From UBA3537 sp049889395 (GTDB taxonomy: Bacteria; Bacteroidota; Bacteroidia; Flavobacteriales; Flavobacteriaceae): a stretch of 21,186 nt of DNA. The DNA is taken from positions 1-21,186 of the forward strand of contig JBMHDM010000024.1 in the NCBI GenBank assembly GCA_049889395.1, in the 5' to 3' direction. Under the pieces are notes generated by a model. It saw only the letters and a list, made by a program, of their open reading frames with translations. It did no database searches and was not told the origin of the DNA. The translations under genes and the position numbers were made by a program. Shown one piece after another: positions 14,464-21,186 of this stretch. The first letter of the stretch is position 1; every line of letters starts with the position of its first letter.

Positions 14464-15726
14464 ATGTGTGTGCGACTAATACTATTGGCCTTATTTCTGA
14501 CCATTTCCACCAAATCTTTTGCGGATTACATCCTCGTTCCCATGGACTCCGAGTCCCAATCCAATCACCTAAAAGCGTATGGCATAACTTATTGGATTCT
14601 CAGTCAAAATCAAACAGTCAAATGGCTGTTGAACTACCGTGGGGGCTCTTTTTTATTGCCTTTTAGTGAGGAAATTGCCAGAGAATGTCTCCTCAGAGGA
14701 GTAGATTATCAAACAATTTCAGACAACGCTGCGGTTTCGCTGTTGAAAACCATTGAAAGTCCCAGTGAAAATATGGACGCTGTTCTTTTAGAGAAAGCAC
14801 CAAAAATTGCAGTTTATTCTCCAAGCGGAAAACAACCCTGGGATGATGCTGTTACTCTTGTTTTAACCTATGCCGAGATTCCATACGATATCATTTATGA
14901 CGCTGAGGTTCTCAATGATGCCTTATTAATTTATGATTGGCTACACCTTCATCATGAGGATTTTACGGGCCAATATGGGAAATTCTACAGAGCCTACAGA
15001 AATGCAGCATGGTACATCCAACAACAACAACAGGCTGAAGCATTGGCTTTAGAGTTGGGATTTCAAAAGGTGTCAGAAGAAAAATTAGCTGTTGCCAAAA
15101 AAATAAAAGACTATGTTCTCGGAGGCGGTTTCATGTTTGCCATGTGTAGTGCTACAGACAGTTTCGATATAGCACTAGCCGCAGAACAACTCGATATTTG
15201 TGAGCCTATGTTTGATGGCGACGGTTCAACACCAAATTATCAAGCTCGACTGGACTTCTCAAAAACCTTTGCGTTTAAAGAATTCATTATTGAGCGTGAT
15301 CCGAATGTCTATGAATTTTCGTCCATAGATCAAACCAATATACGTCAAATCCCAAAAGAATCAGACTATTTTACATTGATAGATTATTCGGCCAAATGGG
15401 ATCCTATTCCCACCATGCTCAATCAAAATCATACCGCTCTGATAAAAGGTTTTATGGGCCAAACGACGGCATTCACCCGTTCGCATGTAAAATCCAATGT
15501 TTTGATTTTGGGGGAAAATAAAATAAATGATGAAGCCCGCTACATTCATGGTATTAAAGGGAAAGGTTTTTTTACATTTTATGGCGGTCACGATCCAGAA
15601 GATTACACGCACAGAGTAGGGGATCCCAAAACAGAACTGGAGCTTCATCCGACCTCACCCGGATACCGTTTGATTTTGAATAACGTCTTATTTCCAGCGG
15701 CAAAAAAGAAAAAACAGAAAACCTAG
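14464..15726 (+). CDS. Exported protein of the flavobacterial type often labelled asparagine synthetase B
   Basis: A 420-residue protein with a signal peptide, MCVRLILLALFLTISTKSFA, probably cleaved before DYILVPMD, so it is periplasmic or outer-membrane associated. I recognise it as the protein that often follows dnaB in Flavobacteriaceae and is sometimes called asparagine synthetase B. Yet there is no SGGxDS pyrophosphate loop, and the Met-Cys at the start is inside the signal peptide, not an amidotransferase nucleophile. What I see instead is a Rossmann-like middle part (PKIAVYSPSGKQPWDDAVTL from about residue 115). This is followed by GGGFMFAMCSATDSFDIAL with Cys228 in a nucleophile-elbow-like turn, then FTFYGGHDPEDYTHRVGDP with His376. 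This suggests a ThuA/class I amidotransferase-like fold. Function is unknown. Confidence 0.75.
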   Translation: MCVRLILLALFLTISTKSFADYILVPMDSESQSNHLKAYGITYWILSQNQTVKWLLNYRGGSFLLPFSEEIARECLLRGVDYQTISDNAAVSLLKTIESPSENMDAVLLEKAPKIAVYSPSGKQPWDDAVTLVLTYAEIPYDIIYDAEVLNDALLIYDWLHLHHEDFTGQYGKFYRAYRNAAWYIQQQQQAEALALELGFQKVSEEKLAVAKKIKDYVLGGGFMFAMCSATDSFDIALAAEQLDICEPMFDGDGSTPNYQARLDFSKTFAFKEFIIERDPNVYEFSSIDQTNIRQIPKESDYFTLIDYSAKWDPIPTMLNQNHTALIKGFMGQTTAFTRSHVKSNVLILGENKINDEARYIHGIKGKGFFTFYGGHDPEDYTHRVGDPKTELELHPTSPGYRLILNNVLFPAAKKKKQKT

Positions 15727-15785
15727 AATGGTTTATATTTCAGTATTTTTTTCTAATTTTATATTAACTTAAACCCTAAATCAAG

Positions 15786-16072
15786 ATGCAAAATCACATT
15801 TATTTTCAAGAAAAAGTCAAACCATTAATCCGTATTGTCCAGGCTAGCCAACACTTTAAAGTTATCTTAGTGACGCTTGAACCGTTGCAATTTTGGAAAA
15901 TCACACTGCTCCAGCTAGAGCTAAAATATTTGTAGTTAAAGGCACTATTGAATATCGTTCCTTAAGAGTAAATAAAAACATTCATCATATGGAAGAATTT
16001 AATATTCCTTTAGATGAAGTTCACCAGATTGCAGCAAAAGAAGCCGCAGAATTTTTATTCATCATAGGCTAA
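15786..16072 (+). pseudogene. Cupin-domain protein, frameshifted
   Basis: From ATG 15786 the frame reads 49 codons (MQNHIYFQEKVKPLIRIVQA, then FKVILVTLEP) and stops at TAG 15933. From about 15882 the next frame continues the same kind of protein: AILENHTAPARAKIFVVKGT, then IPLDEVHQIAAKEAAEFLFI, to TAA at 16070-16072. Together they make a small cupin of about 95 residues with the usual LEPG-H core and end strand. The total length, 287 bases, is one base short of a multiple of three, so one base was lost between LEP and AIL (around 15880-15883). A start within the second frame would lack the first strands. It sits 7 bases before the globin gene, suggesting a former operon. A sequencing error is possible. 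Confidence 0.75.
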
Positions 16073-16079
16073 ATTAAAA

Positions 16080-16466
16080 ATGATGACAAGAGATATTTCT
16101 ACATCAAAAGATATAAAAACGCTAGTTGATGCTTTTTATAACGATGTAAAACAGGATTCCATTATTGGTTACGTCTTTAATGATGTAGCACATGTAGATT
16201 GGCATGAACATTTGCCAAAAATGTATAAATTTTGGGAATTTGCACTTTTGGGGACTGCTGTCTACAAAGTTAACCCTATGATGAAACACACCGCATTGAA
16301 TGCCAAAGAAACACTTACAAACGAGCATTTTGAACAATGGGTGCACTTATGGGAAGCCACTGTAGATCGTCATTACAAAGGCGAAATAGCCAATAAAGCA
16401 AAAGAAAGAGGAAGACTAATGAAAACCGTAATGCTGGTCAAAATGAATCAAATTAATAATCCATGA
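16080..16466 (+). CDS. Group III truncated haemoglobin
   Basis: A 128-residue haem protein of the two-over-two globin fold. DIKTLVDAFYNDVKQD holds the B10 tyrosine region. WHEHLPKMYKFWEFALLG is the CD/E region. His83 in TNEHFEQWVHLW is the likely proximal haem ligand (F8), with the G8 tryptophan following. KAKERGRLMKTVM ends the H helix. Group III globins (for example Campylobacter Ctb) bind O2 or NO and are linked to nitrosative or low-oxygen stress; function here is inferred. Two ATGs (16080, 16083) are possible. Its TGA overlaps the ATG of the DUF4197 gene. It is the only intact gene among three neighbours, as those on either side are broken. Confidence 0.9.
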   Translation: MMTRDISTSKDIKTLVDAFYNDVKQDSIIGYVFNDVAHVDWHEHLPKMYKFWEFALLGTAVYKVNPMMKHTALNAKETLTNEHFEQWVHLWEATVDRHYKGEIANKAKERGRLMKTVMLVKMNQINNP

Positions 16467-17181
16467 AATCTATTACAATATTCAATCGAGTTCTATTTTT
16501 TTTATCGTACTGACTAGTTCTTCTTGAGCAGAATTACAAGGTGTTTTGGAGCAATTTCCTGAATCAAAAGAACCCAACAACGCTGTGATAGCCAGTGGTC
16601 TTCGTGAGGCTCTATCTTTAGGTATTGATAGACAAGTTCAAAAGCTGACAAAGAAAAATGGATTTTTTCAAAATGAACTAGTCAAAATATTACTTCCAGA
16701 TGAATTGAAAAAAGTCGATAAAGCACTTCGAAATATTGGACTTGGGAAAGTAGCAGATGAAGGACTAAAAGTAATCAATCGAGCTGCTGAGGATGCTGTA
16801 AAAGAGGCTACGCCAATATTTGTATCAGCAATTAAAGATATTACTATTAATGATGCAAAATCAATTTTATTGGGTGGAGATAATGCTGCAACAGATTATC
16901 TCAAACAACAAACAAGGCCTGCTTTATTAGAAAAATTTCGACCAGTTATCGAAAGTTCTCTTTCAAAAGTTGGTGCCGATAAAATTTGGAATAACCTCAC
17001 TCAGCGCTATAACAACCTACCTTTTACATCTGCTGTGACTACGGATTTGTCGGCCTATGTTACAGATGAAACACTCAAAGGCGTTAACAAAGCTATTGGA
17101 GTTGAAGAGCGTAATATTAGAAAAAATATTAATTCAAGAACAACGACTTTATTGCGGCAAGTATTTGCTATTCAGGATTAA
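16463..17181 (+). pseudogene. DUF4197 lipoprotein with broken signal peptide
   Basis: The body from about 16528 to 17181 is a complete DUF4197 protein (AELQGVLEQFPE, IASGLREALSLGIDRQVQKL, DAKSILLGGDNAATDYL, VEERNIRKNINS). The upstream part is damaged twice. ATG 16463, overlapping the globin TGA, reads MKSITIFNRVLFFLSY then stops at 16511. One more T in the T8 run at 16496-16503 would join it to FIVLTSSS. Then TGA at 16525-16527 stands exactly where the lipobox cysteine should be (SSS-stop-AELQ), a one-base change from TGC/TGT. A TTG at 16546 could start a 211-residue cytoplasmic form, but it would lack export. DUF4197 function is unknown. Codon use of the body looks normal, so decay is recent. 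Confidence 0.8.
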
Positions 17182-17191
17182 ATAACAACTA

Positions 17192-17219
17192 AAAAACCCA
17201 CTCAATTGAGTGGGTTTTT
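17192..17219. terminator. Bidirectional intrinsic terminator
   Basis: A perfect 28-base palindrome: AAAAACCCACTCAA followed by its exact inverse. It forms a GC-bearing stem flanked by A5 and T5, so it can end transcription from both the DUF4197 side and the converging rplT side. It is the cleanest terminator in the window. Confidence 0.92.
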
Positions 17220-17253
17220 GTAGCGAATAATAGGTTAATAATCTGGCAGATGC

Positions 17254-17598
17254 CTATTTTATTTTGTTGATAATTGCTTCAAAAGCTATAGGATCATTCA
17301 TGGCTAAATCGGCCAAAACCTTACGGTTAAGGTTTATATCATTGGCTTTTAGTTTTCCCATAAATTGTGAATAGGACATTCCGTGTAATCTTGCGCCTGC
17401 ATTGATACGCATTATCCATAGTGCACGGAAAGTTCTTTTCTTATTTCTACGATCTCTGTAGGCATAGAGCATGGCTTTGTCTACTGCATTTTTTGCAACA
17501 GTCCATACATTTTTTCGACGTCCAAAATAGCCTTTAGCTTGTTTTAGAACTTTTTTTCTTCGGGCCCTTTTGGCCACTGAGTTTACTGATCTTGGCAT
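17254..17598 (-). CDS. rplT: 50S ribosomal protein L20
   Basis: A 114-residue, strongly basic protein, of the usual L20 length. It begins MPRSVNSVAKRARRKKVLKQ and continues AKGYFGRRKNVWTVAKNAVD, YRDRRNKKRTFRALWIMRIN and GARLHGMSYSQFMGKLKAND, all conserved L20 signatures. L20 is an early assembly protein of the 50S subunit binding 23S rRNA. In other bacteria it represses the rpmI-rplT or infC operon by binding the mRNA. It is last in thrS-infC-rpmI-rplT, 93 bases after rpmI, and ends just before the palindromic terminator. Confidence 0.98.
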   Translation of the reverse strand: MPRSVNSVAKRARRKKVLKQAKGYFGRRKNVWTVAKNAVDKAMLYAYRDRRNKKRTFRALWIMRINAGARLHGMSYSQFMGKLKANDINLNRKVLADLAMNDPIAFEAIINKIK

Positions 17599-17642
17599 AG
17601 TTTTTTTGTTTTTGTAGTTGGCGTTCCGAACTAATTCAGAAT

Positions 17643-17677
17643 CTTAAATGAGCCAAACTCCACGGTTAAAATTTAAG
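17643..17677 (-). repeat. Inverted repeat in the rpmI-rplT spacer
   Basis: CTTAAAT (17643-17649) and ATTTAAG (17671-17677) are exact inverses around 21 bases, placed in the otherwise non-coding 93-base gap before rplT. On the minus-strand mRNA this could form a hairpin about 45 bases upstream of the rplT start, where a translational control site for L20 would be plausible. Function is not shown. Confidence 0.35.
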
Positions 17678-17691
17678 TTACCTTATTGCAT

Positions 17692-17889
17692 TTACTTTAA
17701 ACGCAATTGTTGTTTGATGTTGGCTTCGTCACTCTCGTGCACCAAGGTGCTGTGAGTGAGAGCAAGCTTACGTTTTTTCGACTTCTTTGTTAGAATGTGA
17801 CTTTTAAACGCGTGCTTTCTTTTGATTTTTCCAGAGCCCGTTACTTTAAAACGTTTTTTGGCGCTGGATTTAGTTTTCATTTTTGGCAT
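17692..17889 (-). CDS. rpmI: 50S ribosomal protein L35
   Basis: A 65-residue basic protein of standard L35 length: MPKMKTKSSAKKRFKVTGSG, then KIKRKHAFKSHILTKKSKKR, the family's defining stretches. It is a component of the large ribosomal subunit. It lies 31 bases after infC and 93 bases before rplT on the minus strand, the conserved infC-rpmI-rplT order. Confidence 0.98.
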   Translation of the reverse strand: MPKMKTKSSAKKRFKVTGSGKIKRKHAFKSHILTKKSKKRKLALTHSTLVHESDEANIKQQLRLK

Positions 17890-17920
17890 TTTCGCTGTTT
17901 ATTTTAGTTATTCGCTATTG

Positions 17921-18475
17921 TTATTTTTTGATCGGCGCAATGAACATAATCATACGCTTTCCTTCAAGTTTTGGCATTTGTTCTACTTTCCCTAATTTTT
18001 CGAGATCTTGAGCTAAACGTAGCAACAAAATCTGGCCTTGCTCTTTAAAAATGATAGAACGTCCCTTAAAAAATACAAATGCTTTTAGCTTAGCACCTTC
18101 TTTAAGAAACTTTTCAGCATGCTTCTTCTTGAAGTTGTAATCGTGATCATCTGTATTGGGTCCAAAACGTATTTCCTTGACAACCACTTTGGCCGCCTTG
18201 GACTTCAATGCTTTTTCTCGCTTCTTTTGTTCGTAAAGAAACTTTTTGTAATCCATAACCTTGCAGACAGGCGGTACGGCATTGGGCGAGATTTCTACTA
18301 AGTCTAATCCCTGTTCACTGGCTATGTTTAAGGCCCGTGATTTGCTGTATATTCCAATTTCTACATTATCTCCAACAAGGCGTAATTCATCTGCGGTAAT
18401 TTTACCATTGATTCTGTGCTTATCTTCTTTGATAATGCGTTTAGGGCCTCTACTTCTGCGTCTACGTATTGCTAT
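17921..18475 (-). CDS. infC: Translation initiation factor IF-3 (AUA start)
   Basis: IF-3 of 184 residues if it starts at ATA 18475. The first in-frame ATG (18256) falls at MDYKKFLYEQKKREK, after the whole N-terminal domain, and would give only 111 residues. Upstream, the frame encodes the IF-3 N domain without a stop: AIRRRRSRGPKR, HRINGKITADELRLVGDNVE, GLDLVEISPNAVPPVCKV. ATA-GCA-ATA gives the (M)AI start common to Bacteroidota IF-3, and it overlaps the thrS stop as ATAG. The C domain has EIRFGPNTDDHDYNFKKKHA and FKGRSIIF. IF-3 rejects non-canonical starts, so a rare start codon on its own gene allows feedback control, as with AUU in Escherichia coli. Exact start is inferred. Confidence 0.9.
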   Translation of the reverse strand: MAIRRRRSRGPKRIIKEDKHRINGKITADELRLVGDNVEIGIYSKSRALNIASEQGLDLVEISPNAVPPVCKVMDYKKFLYEQKKREKALKSKAAKVVVKEIRFGPNTDDHDYNFKKKHAEKFLKEGAKLKAFVFFKGRSIIFKEQGQILLLRLAQDLEKLGKVEQMPKLEGKRMIMFIAPIKK

Positions 18476-20436
18476 GACTTTTCGTTTATGTTAAACTTAA
18501 ATTGTTTTAATGTTTTGTTTATTTCAGTCTCAATGAGGGTTACAAATTCTTCAATTTGCATTTGTCCTAAATCTACTCCACCATGCTGACGTACTGATAT
18601 CATCTCTGACTGTTCTTCTTGCTCACCGATGATGATCATGAAGGGTATTTTGTTGACTTCGGTATCCCGAATTTTCTTGCCCATCGTCTCGCTTCTGTCA
18701 TCAATGAGGGCGCGAATTTCGTTATTTTCTAACAAATTTAAAACTTTTTGAGCGTATTTCTCATATTTTTCACTGATAGTAAGAATAGACACCTGCTCTG
18801 GCATGAGCCAAAGTGGAAAGCTTCCATTGGTATGCTCCAATAAAATGGCTACAAATCGTTCCATACTTCCAAATGGTGCTCGATGAATCATTACAGGGCG
18901 GTGTGACTCGTTGTCAGCTCCTTTGTAGGTGAGGTCGAATCGCTCAGGCAAATTGTAGTCCACCTGAATGGTACCTAATTGCCAACTACGTCCCAGAGCA
19001 TCTTTAACCATAAAATCCAGTTTGGGCCCATAAAAGGCAGCCTCGCCACTTTCTATAATATAATCTAGTTTTTTATCTTTTACAGCATTAATTATCGCTT
19101 CTTCTGCTTTATCCCAATTTCCTTTTGAGCCGATATACTTCTCTGGGGTTTCTAAATCTCGAACAGACACTTGAGCTGTGAAGTTTTCAAATCCTAGTGA
19201 ACCAAAAACGTAAAGCACAAGATCAATTACCTTTTTGAATTCATCGTCCAGCTGGTCAGGTGTGCAAAAAATATGGGCATCGTCTTGTGTAAATCCGCGT
19301 ACACGAGTCAAACCGTGTAACTCACCACTTTGTTCATATCTATAAACGGTTCCAAATTCAGCATAGCGCTTAGGTAAATCTTTATAACTGAAGGGTTTAG
19401 TATTATAAATTTCACAATGATGGGGGCAATTCATGGGCTTTAACAAAAATTCTTCCTCTTCCTTTGGTGTTTTTATAGGTTGAAAACTATCAGCTCCATA
19501 TTTCTCATAGTGTCCTGAAGTGACGTACAATTCTTTTTGACCAATATGTGGTGTTACGACCATTTCATAGCCCGCTTTCTGTTGCGCTTTTTTCAAGAAG
19601 TCTTCAAGACGTGAACGAAGGGCTGCCCCCTTGGGTAACCACAGCGGTAAACCTTGACCTACTTTCTGAGAAAATGTGAATAATTCAAGTTGTTTTCCAA
19701 GTTTTCGGTGATCCCGCTTTTTGGCCTCTTCGAGTAATTCTAAATATTCTCTGAGTTCTTTTTGTTTTGGAAAAGAAATGCCATATACTCGCGTTAGTTG
19801 TTTATTGTTTTCATCGCCACGCCAGTAGGCCCCAGCAACACTTAAAATCTTTACGGCCTTGATAAGCCCAGTATTGGGAATGTGACCGCCTCTGCACAAG
19901 TCTGTGAAGGTAGAGTGATCACAAAATGTAATCTCTCCGTCTGCCAAATTTTCAATGAGCTCAACTTTGTAAGGGTTACCTTCGTTACTATACTTTTTTA
20001 GTGCATCGGCTTTGGAAACAGATTTCATGCTAAAATTGTATTTTCCGCGTGCAATGTCAAGCATTTTCTGTTCAATGATTTCAAAATCTTTGTCAGAAAT
20101 GATTTGGTCTCCCAAATCAACGTCATAGTAGAACCCGTTGTCTATGGCAGGCCCAATGGATAATTTCACCCCAGGATATAATTCTTCAAGTGCTTGAGCC
20201 AAAACATGCGACGATGAGTGCCAGAATGCTTTTTTTCCTTCATCATCGCGCCAGGTAAATAACGTTAGCGATCCATCCGATTGAATGATTGTTGAGGTCT
20301 CAACTACCTTTTCGTCAAACTTTGCAGAAATGACATTACGAGCGAACCCCTCGCTGATATCTTTTGCAATATCTAGCACGGAGATAGGATTGCTGTAAGC
20401 ACGAGTACTACCGTCTGGAAGCGTAATGTTAATCAT
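18472..20436 (-). CDS. thrS: Threonine-tRNA ligase
   Basis: A 654-residue class II aminoacyl-tRNA synthetase. Domains in order: TGS (about 1-62, MINITLPDGSTRAYSNP), then the N2 editing domain (HSSSHVLAQAL with the HxxxH pair, later CRGGHIPNTGLIKAVKILSV). The catalytic core follows, with zinc ligands Cys337 in MNCPHHCEIY, His in TQDDAHIFC and His in VMIHRAPFGSMERF. Motif 2 is in YRYEQSGELHGLTRVRGFTQ. The anticodon-binding domain ends the chain (EQVSILTISEKYEKYA onward). Length is usual for ThrRS. It is the first gene of the translation operon and is preceded by a good promoter. Its stop codon overlaps the infC AUA start. Confidence 0.98.
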   Translation of the reverse strand: MINITLPDGSTRAYSNPISVLDIAKDISEGFARNVISAKFDEKVVETSTIIQSDGSLTLFTWRDDEGKKAFWHSSSHVLAQALEELYPGVKLSIGPAIDNGFYYDVDLGDQIISDKDFEIIEQKMLDIARGKYNFSMKSVSKADALKKYSNEGNPYKVELIENLADGEITFCDHSTFTDLCRGGHIPNTGLIKAVKILSVAGAYWRGDENNKQLTRVYGISFPKQKELREYLELLEEAKKRDHRKLGKQLELFTFSQKVGQGLPLWLPKGAALRSRLEDFLKKAQQKAGYEMVVTPHIGQKELYVTSGHYEKYGADSFQPIKTPKEEEEFLLKPMNCPHHCEIYNTKPFSYKDLPKRYAEFGTVYRYEQSGELHGLTRVRGFTQDDAHIFCTPDQLDDEFKKVIDLVLYVFGSLGFENFTAQVSVRDLETPEKYIGSKGNWDKAEEAIINAVKDKKLDYIIESGEAAFYGPKLDFMVKDALGRSWQLGTIQVDYNLPERFDLTYKGADNESHRPVMIHRAPFGSMERFVAILLEHTNGSFPLWLMPEQVSILTISEKYEKYAQKVLNLLENNEIRALIDDRSETMGKKIRDTEVNKIPFMIIIGEQEEQSEMISVRQHGGVDLGQMQIEEFVTLIETEINKTLKQFKFNINEKS

Positions 20437-20456
20437 GATACAATATATATAGTCGG

Positions 20457-20487
20457 CAAATATAAGTTTATATACAATTTAAAGCAA
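20457..20487 (-). promoter_or_regulatory. Promoter of the thrS-infC-rpmI-rplT operon
   Basis: On the minus strand TTG (20487-20485) and TATATTTG (20464-20457) are 20 bases apart, a full Bacteroidota -33/-7 pair. The predicted start near 20450 leaves a leader of about 14 bases before the ATG at 20436, too short for a T-box or other long leader control. Confidence 0.7.
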
Positions 20488-20654
20488 TGTTGAAAGTTAT
20501 TAGTTTTTTTAAGAAGCCTAAAGTTATTTAGTAAGACAATATTTAAGTCATTGATTTTCAATATATTAAAGTAAAAATTAGAAGTGATCACAACAGATGA
20601 TACCAAGCAGAAAAAATAAAAGTTTATTTTTTTTCATAAAAAATACAAAATGTG
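20488..20654. other. AT-rich gap upstream of rRNA promoters
   Basis: No gene, RNA or convincing hairpin is visible. The stretch is very rich in A and T, with A- and T-tracts, and could act as an UP-like element for the rRNA promoters or simply be spacer between the divergent thrS and rrn units. Confidence 0.5.
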
Positions 20655-20685
20655 TTGTGGGTATTGAAAAAGGGTTCTATATTTG
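20655..20685 (+). promoter_or_regulatory. rRNA promoter P1
   Basis: TTG (20655-20657), a 20-base spacer and TATATTTG (20678-20685), followed at once by CACCCGCT. GGGT before and ACCC after the -7 element form a short inverted pair, shared with P2. Located about 312 bases before the 16S start. Confidence 0.8.
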
Positions 20686-20778
20686 CACCCGCTAAGTGCC
20701 TCAGAGCACAATTTTAGTGTAAAAAAGTTCTTAAAAATTCAAAGCAAAAAAATATTTTTAAAAAATTATTTCAAAAGC

Positions 20779-20809
20779 TTTGGTGGTAAAAAAAAGGGTC
20801 ATATATTTG
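20779..20809 (+). promoter_or_regulatory. rRNA promoter P2
   Basis: TTTG (20779-20782), a 19-base spacer and TATATTTG (20802-20809), then CACCCGCT exactly as in P1. Located 124 bases downstream of P1 and about 188 bases before the 16S start. Tandem promoters are usual for rrn operons. Confidence 0.82.
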
Positions 20810-20814
20810 CACCC

Positions 20815-20843
20815 GCTTTGCGTTATAGTGCAGAGCTTTTTTT
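20815..20843 (+). terminator. Hairpin plus T-run just after P2 (terminator-like rrn leader element)
   Basis: GCTTTGC (20815-20821) pairs with GCAGAGC (20830-20836) with one G-U pair and an 8-base loop, followed by seven T (20837-20843). It sits at the very 5' end of the P2 transcript and inside the P1 transcript. It has terminator form, but rRNA transcripts must pass it; it may be an attenuator or processing stem. A weaker GTGC/GCAC stem follows P1 at about 20696-20709. Confidence 0.5.
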
Positions 20844-20942
20844 AACAAAAACACGTTCATAAACATATTGATTGACAGCGTAGAAGTAAATTGGAAACGA
20901 TTTATTTCAACAGAGAATAGACCATTTTGAGTACCAAGTCAA

Positions 20943-20953
20943 TGACCTTTAAG
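20943..20953 (+). promoter_or_regulatory. Possible boxA-like antitermination site
   Basis: TGACCTTTAAG resembles the rRNA boxA consensus TGCTCTTTAA at 8 of 10 positions and lies in the leader about 45 bases before 16S. Weak evidence by similarity only. Confidence 0.35.
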
Positions 20954-20996
20954 TTGTTACATAGAATTAGTACTATATATAAGTACTTAACAAATA

Positions 20997-21186
20997 ACGA
21001 TGAAGAGTTTGATCCTGGCTCAGGATGAACGCTAGCGGCAGGCCTAACACATGCAAGTCGAGGGGTAACATAAAAAAGCTTGCTTTTTTGATGACGACCG
21101 GCGCACGGGTGCGTAACGCGTATACAATCTGCCTTATACTGGGGTATAGCCTTTAGAAATGAAGATTAATCCCCCATAGTCTCTTT
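20997..21186 (+). rRNA. 16S ribosomal RNA, 5' part (cut by window edge)
   Basis: AGAGTTTGATCCTGGCTCAG at 21004-21023 is the universal 5' conserved block, so by alignment to Escherichia coli numbering base 1 falls at about 20997. GATGAACGCTAGCGGCAGGC and CCTAACACATGCAAGTCGAG follow, with GGGGTAACA typical of Bacteroidota/Flavobacteria, then CGGCGCACGGGTGCGTAACG. The remaining about 1330 bases and the rest of the operon lie outside the window. Confidence 0.98.

Noticed and set aside
14464..14469. Met-Cys start as an N-terminal glutamine amidotransferase nucleophile
   Set aside because: The cysteine is followed by a hydrophobic signal peptide, and the GIVG-type continuation is absent.
14352..14666. 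Open frame overlapping the dnaB end and the next gene's start
   Set aside because: It overlaps two strongly supported genes in another frame and encodes no recognisable domain.
16525..16527. TGA at a cysteine position as a selenocysteine or recoded codon
   Set aside because: Lipobox cysteine must be lipid-modified at its thiol; no SECIS-like element or recoding is supported and a second lesion (frameshift) lies just upstream. Simple decay is the better reading.
20870..20875. TTGACA near the 16S leader as a sigma-70 -35 box
   Set aside because: Bacteroidota promoters use -33 TTG and -7 TAnnTTTG; no matching -7 element lies at the right distance, and two better promoters are upstream.

Overview
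The window comes from an AT-rich member of the Bacteroidota, most likely a marine-type Flavobacteriaceae. Three things support this. Promoters repeatedly show the Bacteroidota -7 element TAnnTTTG, often with an upstream TTG/TTTG. Lipoprotein and enzyme variants are typical of the phylum: split transketolase, and a Tgt without zinc cysteines. The gene order accA-dnaB-...-rplT-rpmI-infC-thrS-rrn is also familiar. No phage, transposon, CRISPR array or defence island is visible. Genus cannot be told from this sequence.

Layout. Positions 1-1206 (minus strand) hold a CarH-like MerR/cobalamin photoreceptor followed by the start of phytoene desaturase crtI, a light-controlled carotenoid module cut by the window edge. 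Two minus-strand tRNA genes follow: Leu-GAG and Lys-UUU, with a terminator hairpin between them. Next come aroK (+), a PyrR-type phosphoribosyltransferase (-) and an S4/Hsp15-type RNA-binding protein (-). After these lie an FKBP-type surface lipoprotein (+) and a split transketolase pair (-). A plus-strand run from 6143 to 11753 encodes an LtaS/MdoB-like membrane sulfatase-fold protein, a DSP-type phosphatase, Tgt, an LptF/LptG permease and an EamA transporter, with overlaps or very short gaps. accA, dnaB and an exported protein of the type often labelled asparagine synthetase B follow.

From 15786 to 17181 is a small decaying cluster: a frameshifted cupin gene, an intact group III truncated haemoglobin, and a DUF4197 lipoprotein gene whose signal peptide has lost one T in a poly-T run and whose lipobox cysteine codon reads TGA. 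A perfect palindromic terminator separates it from the convergent translation operon thrS-infC-rpmI-rplT (minus strand), in which infC appears to start at an AUA codon overlapping the thrS stop. The last 700 bases contain two tandem, near-identical rRNA promoters, hairpins just after each, a leader, and the first about 190 nt of a 16S rRNA gene (+).

Most of the window is ordinary housekeeping. I did not find a clearly new multi-gene system. The points most worth a second look are the CarH-like receptor with an altered light-state histidine, the cupin/globin/DUF4197 decay, the AUA start of infC, the tandem rrn promoter-hairpin modules, and the exported protein without asparagine synthetase motifs.
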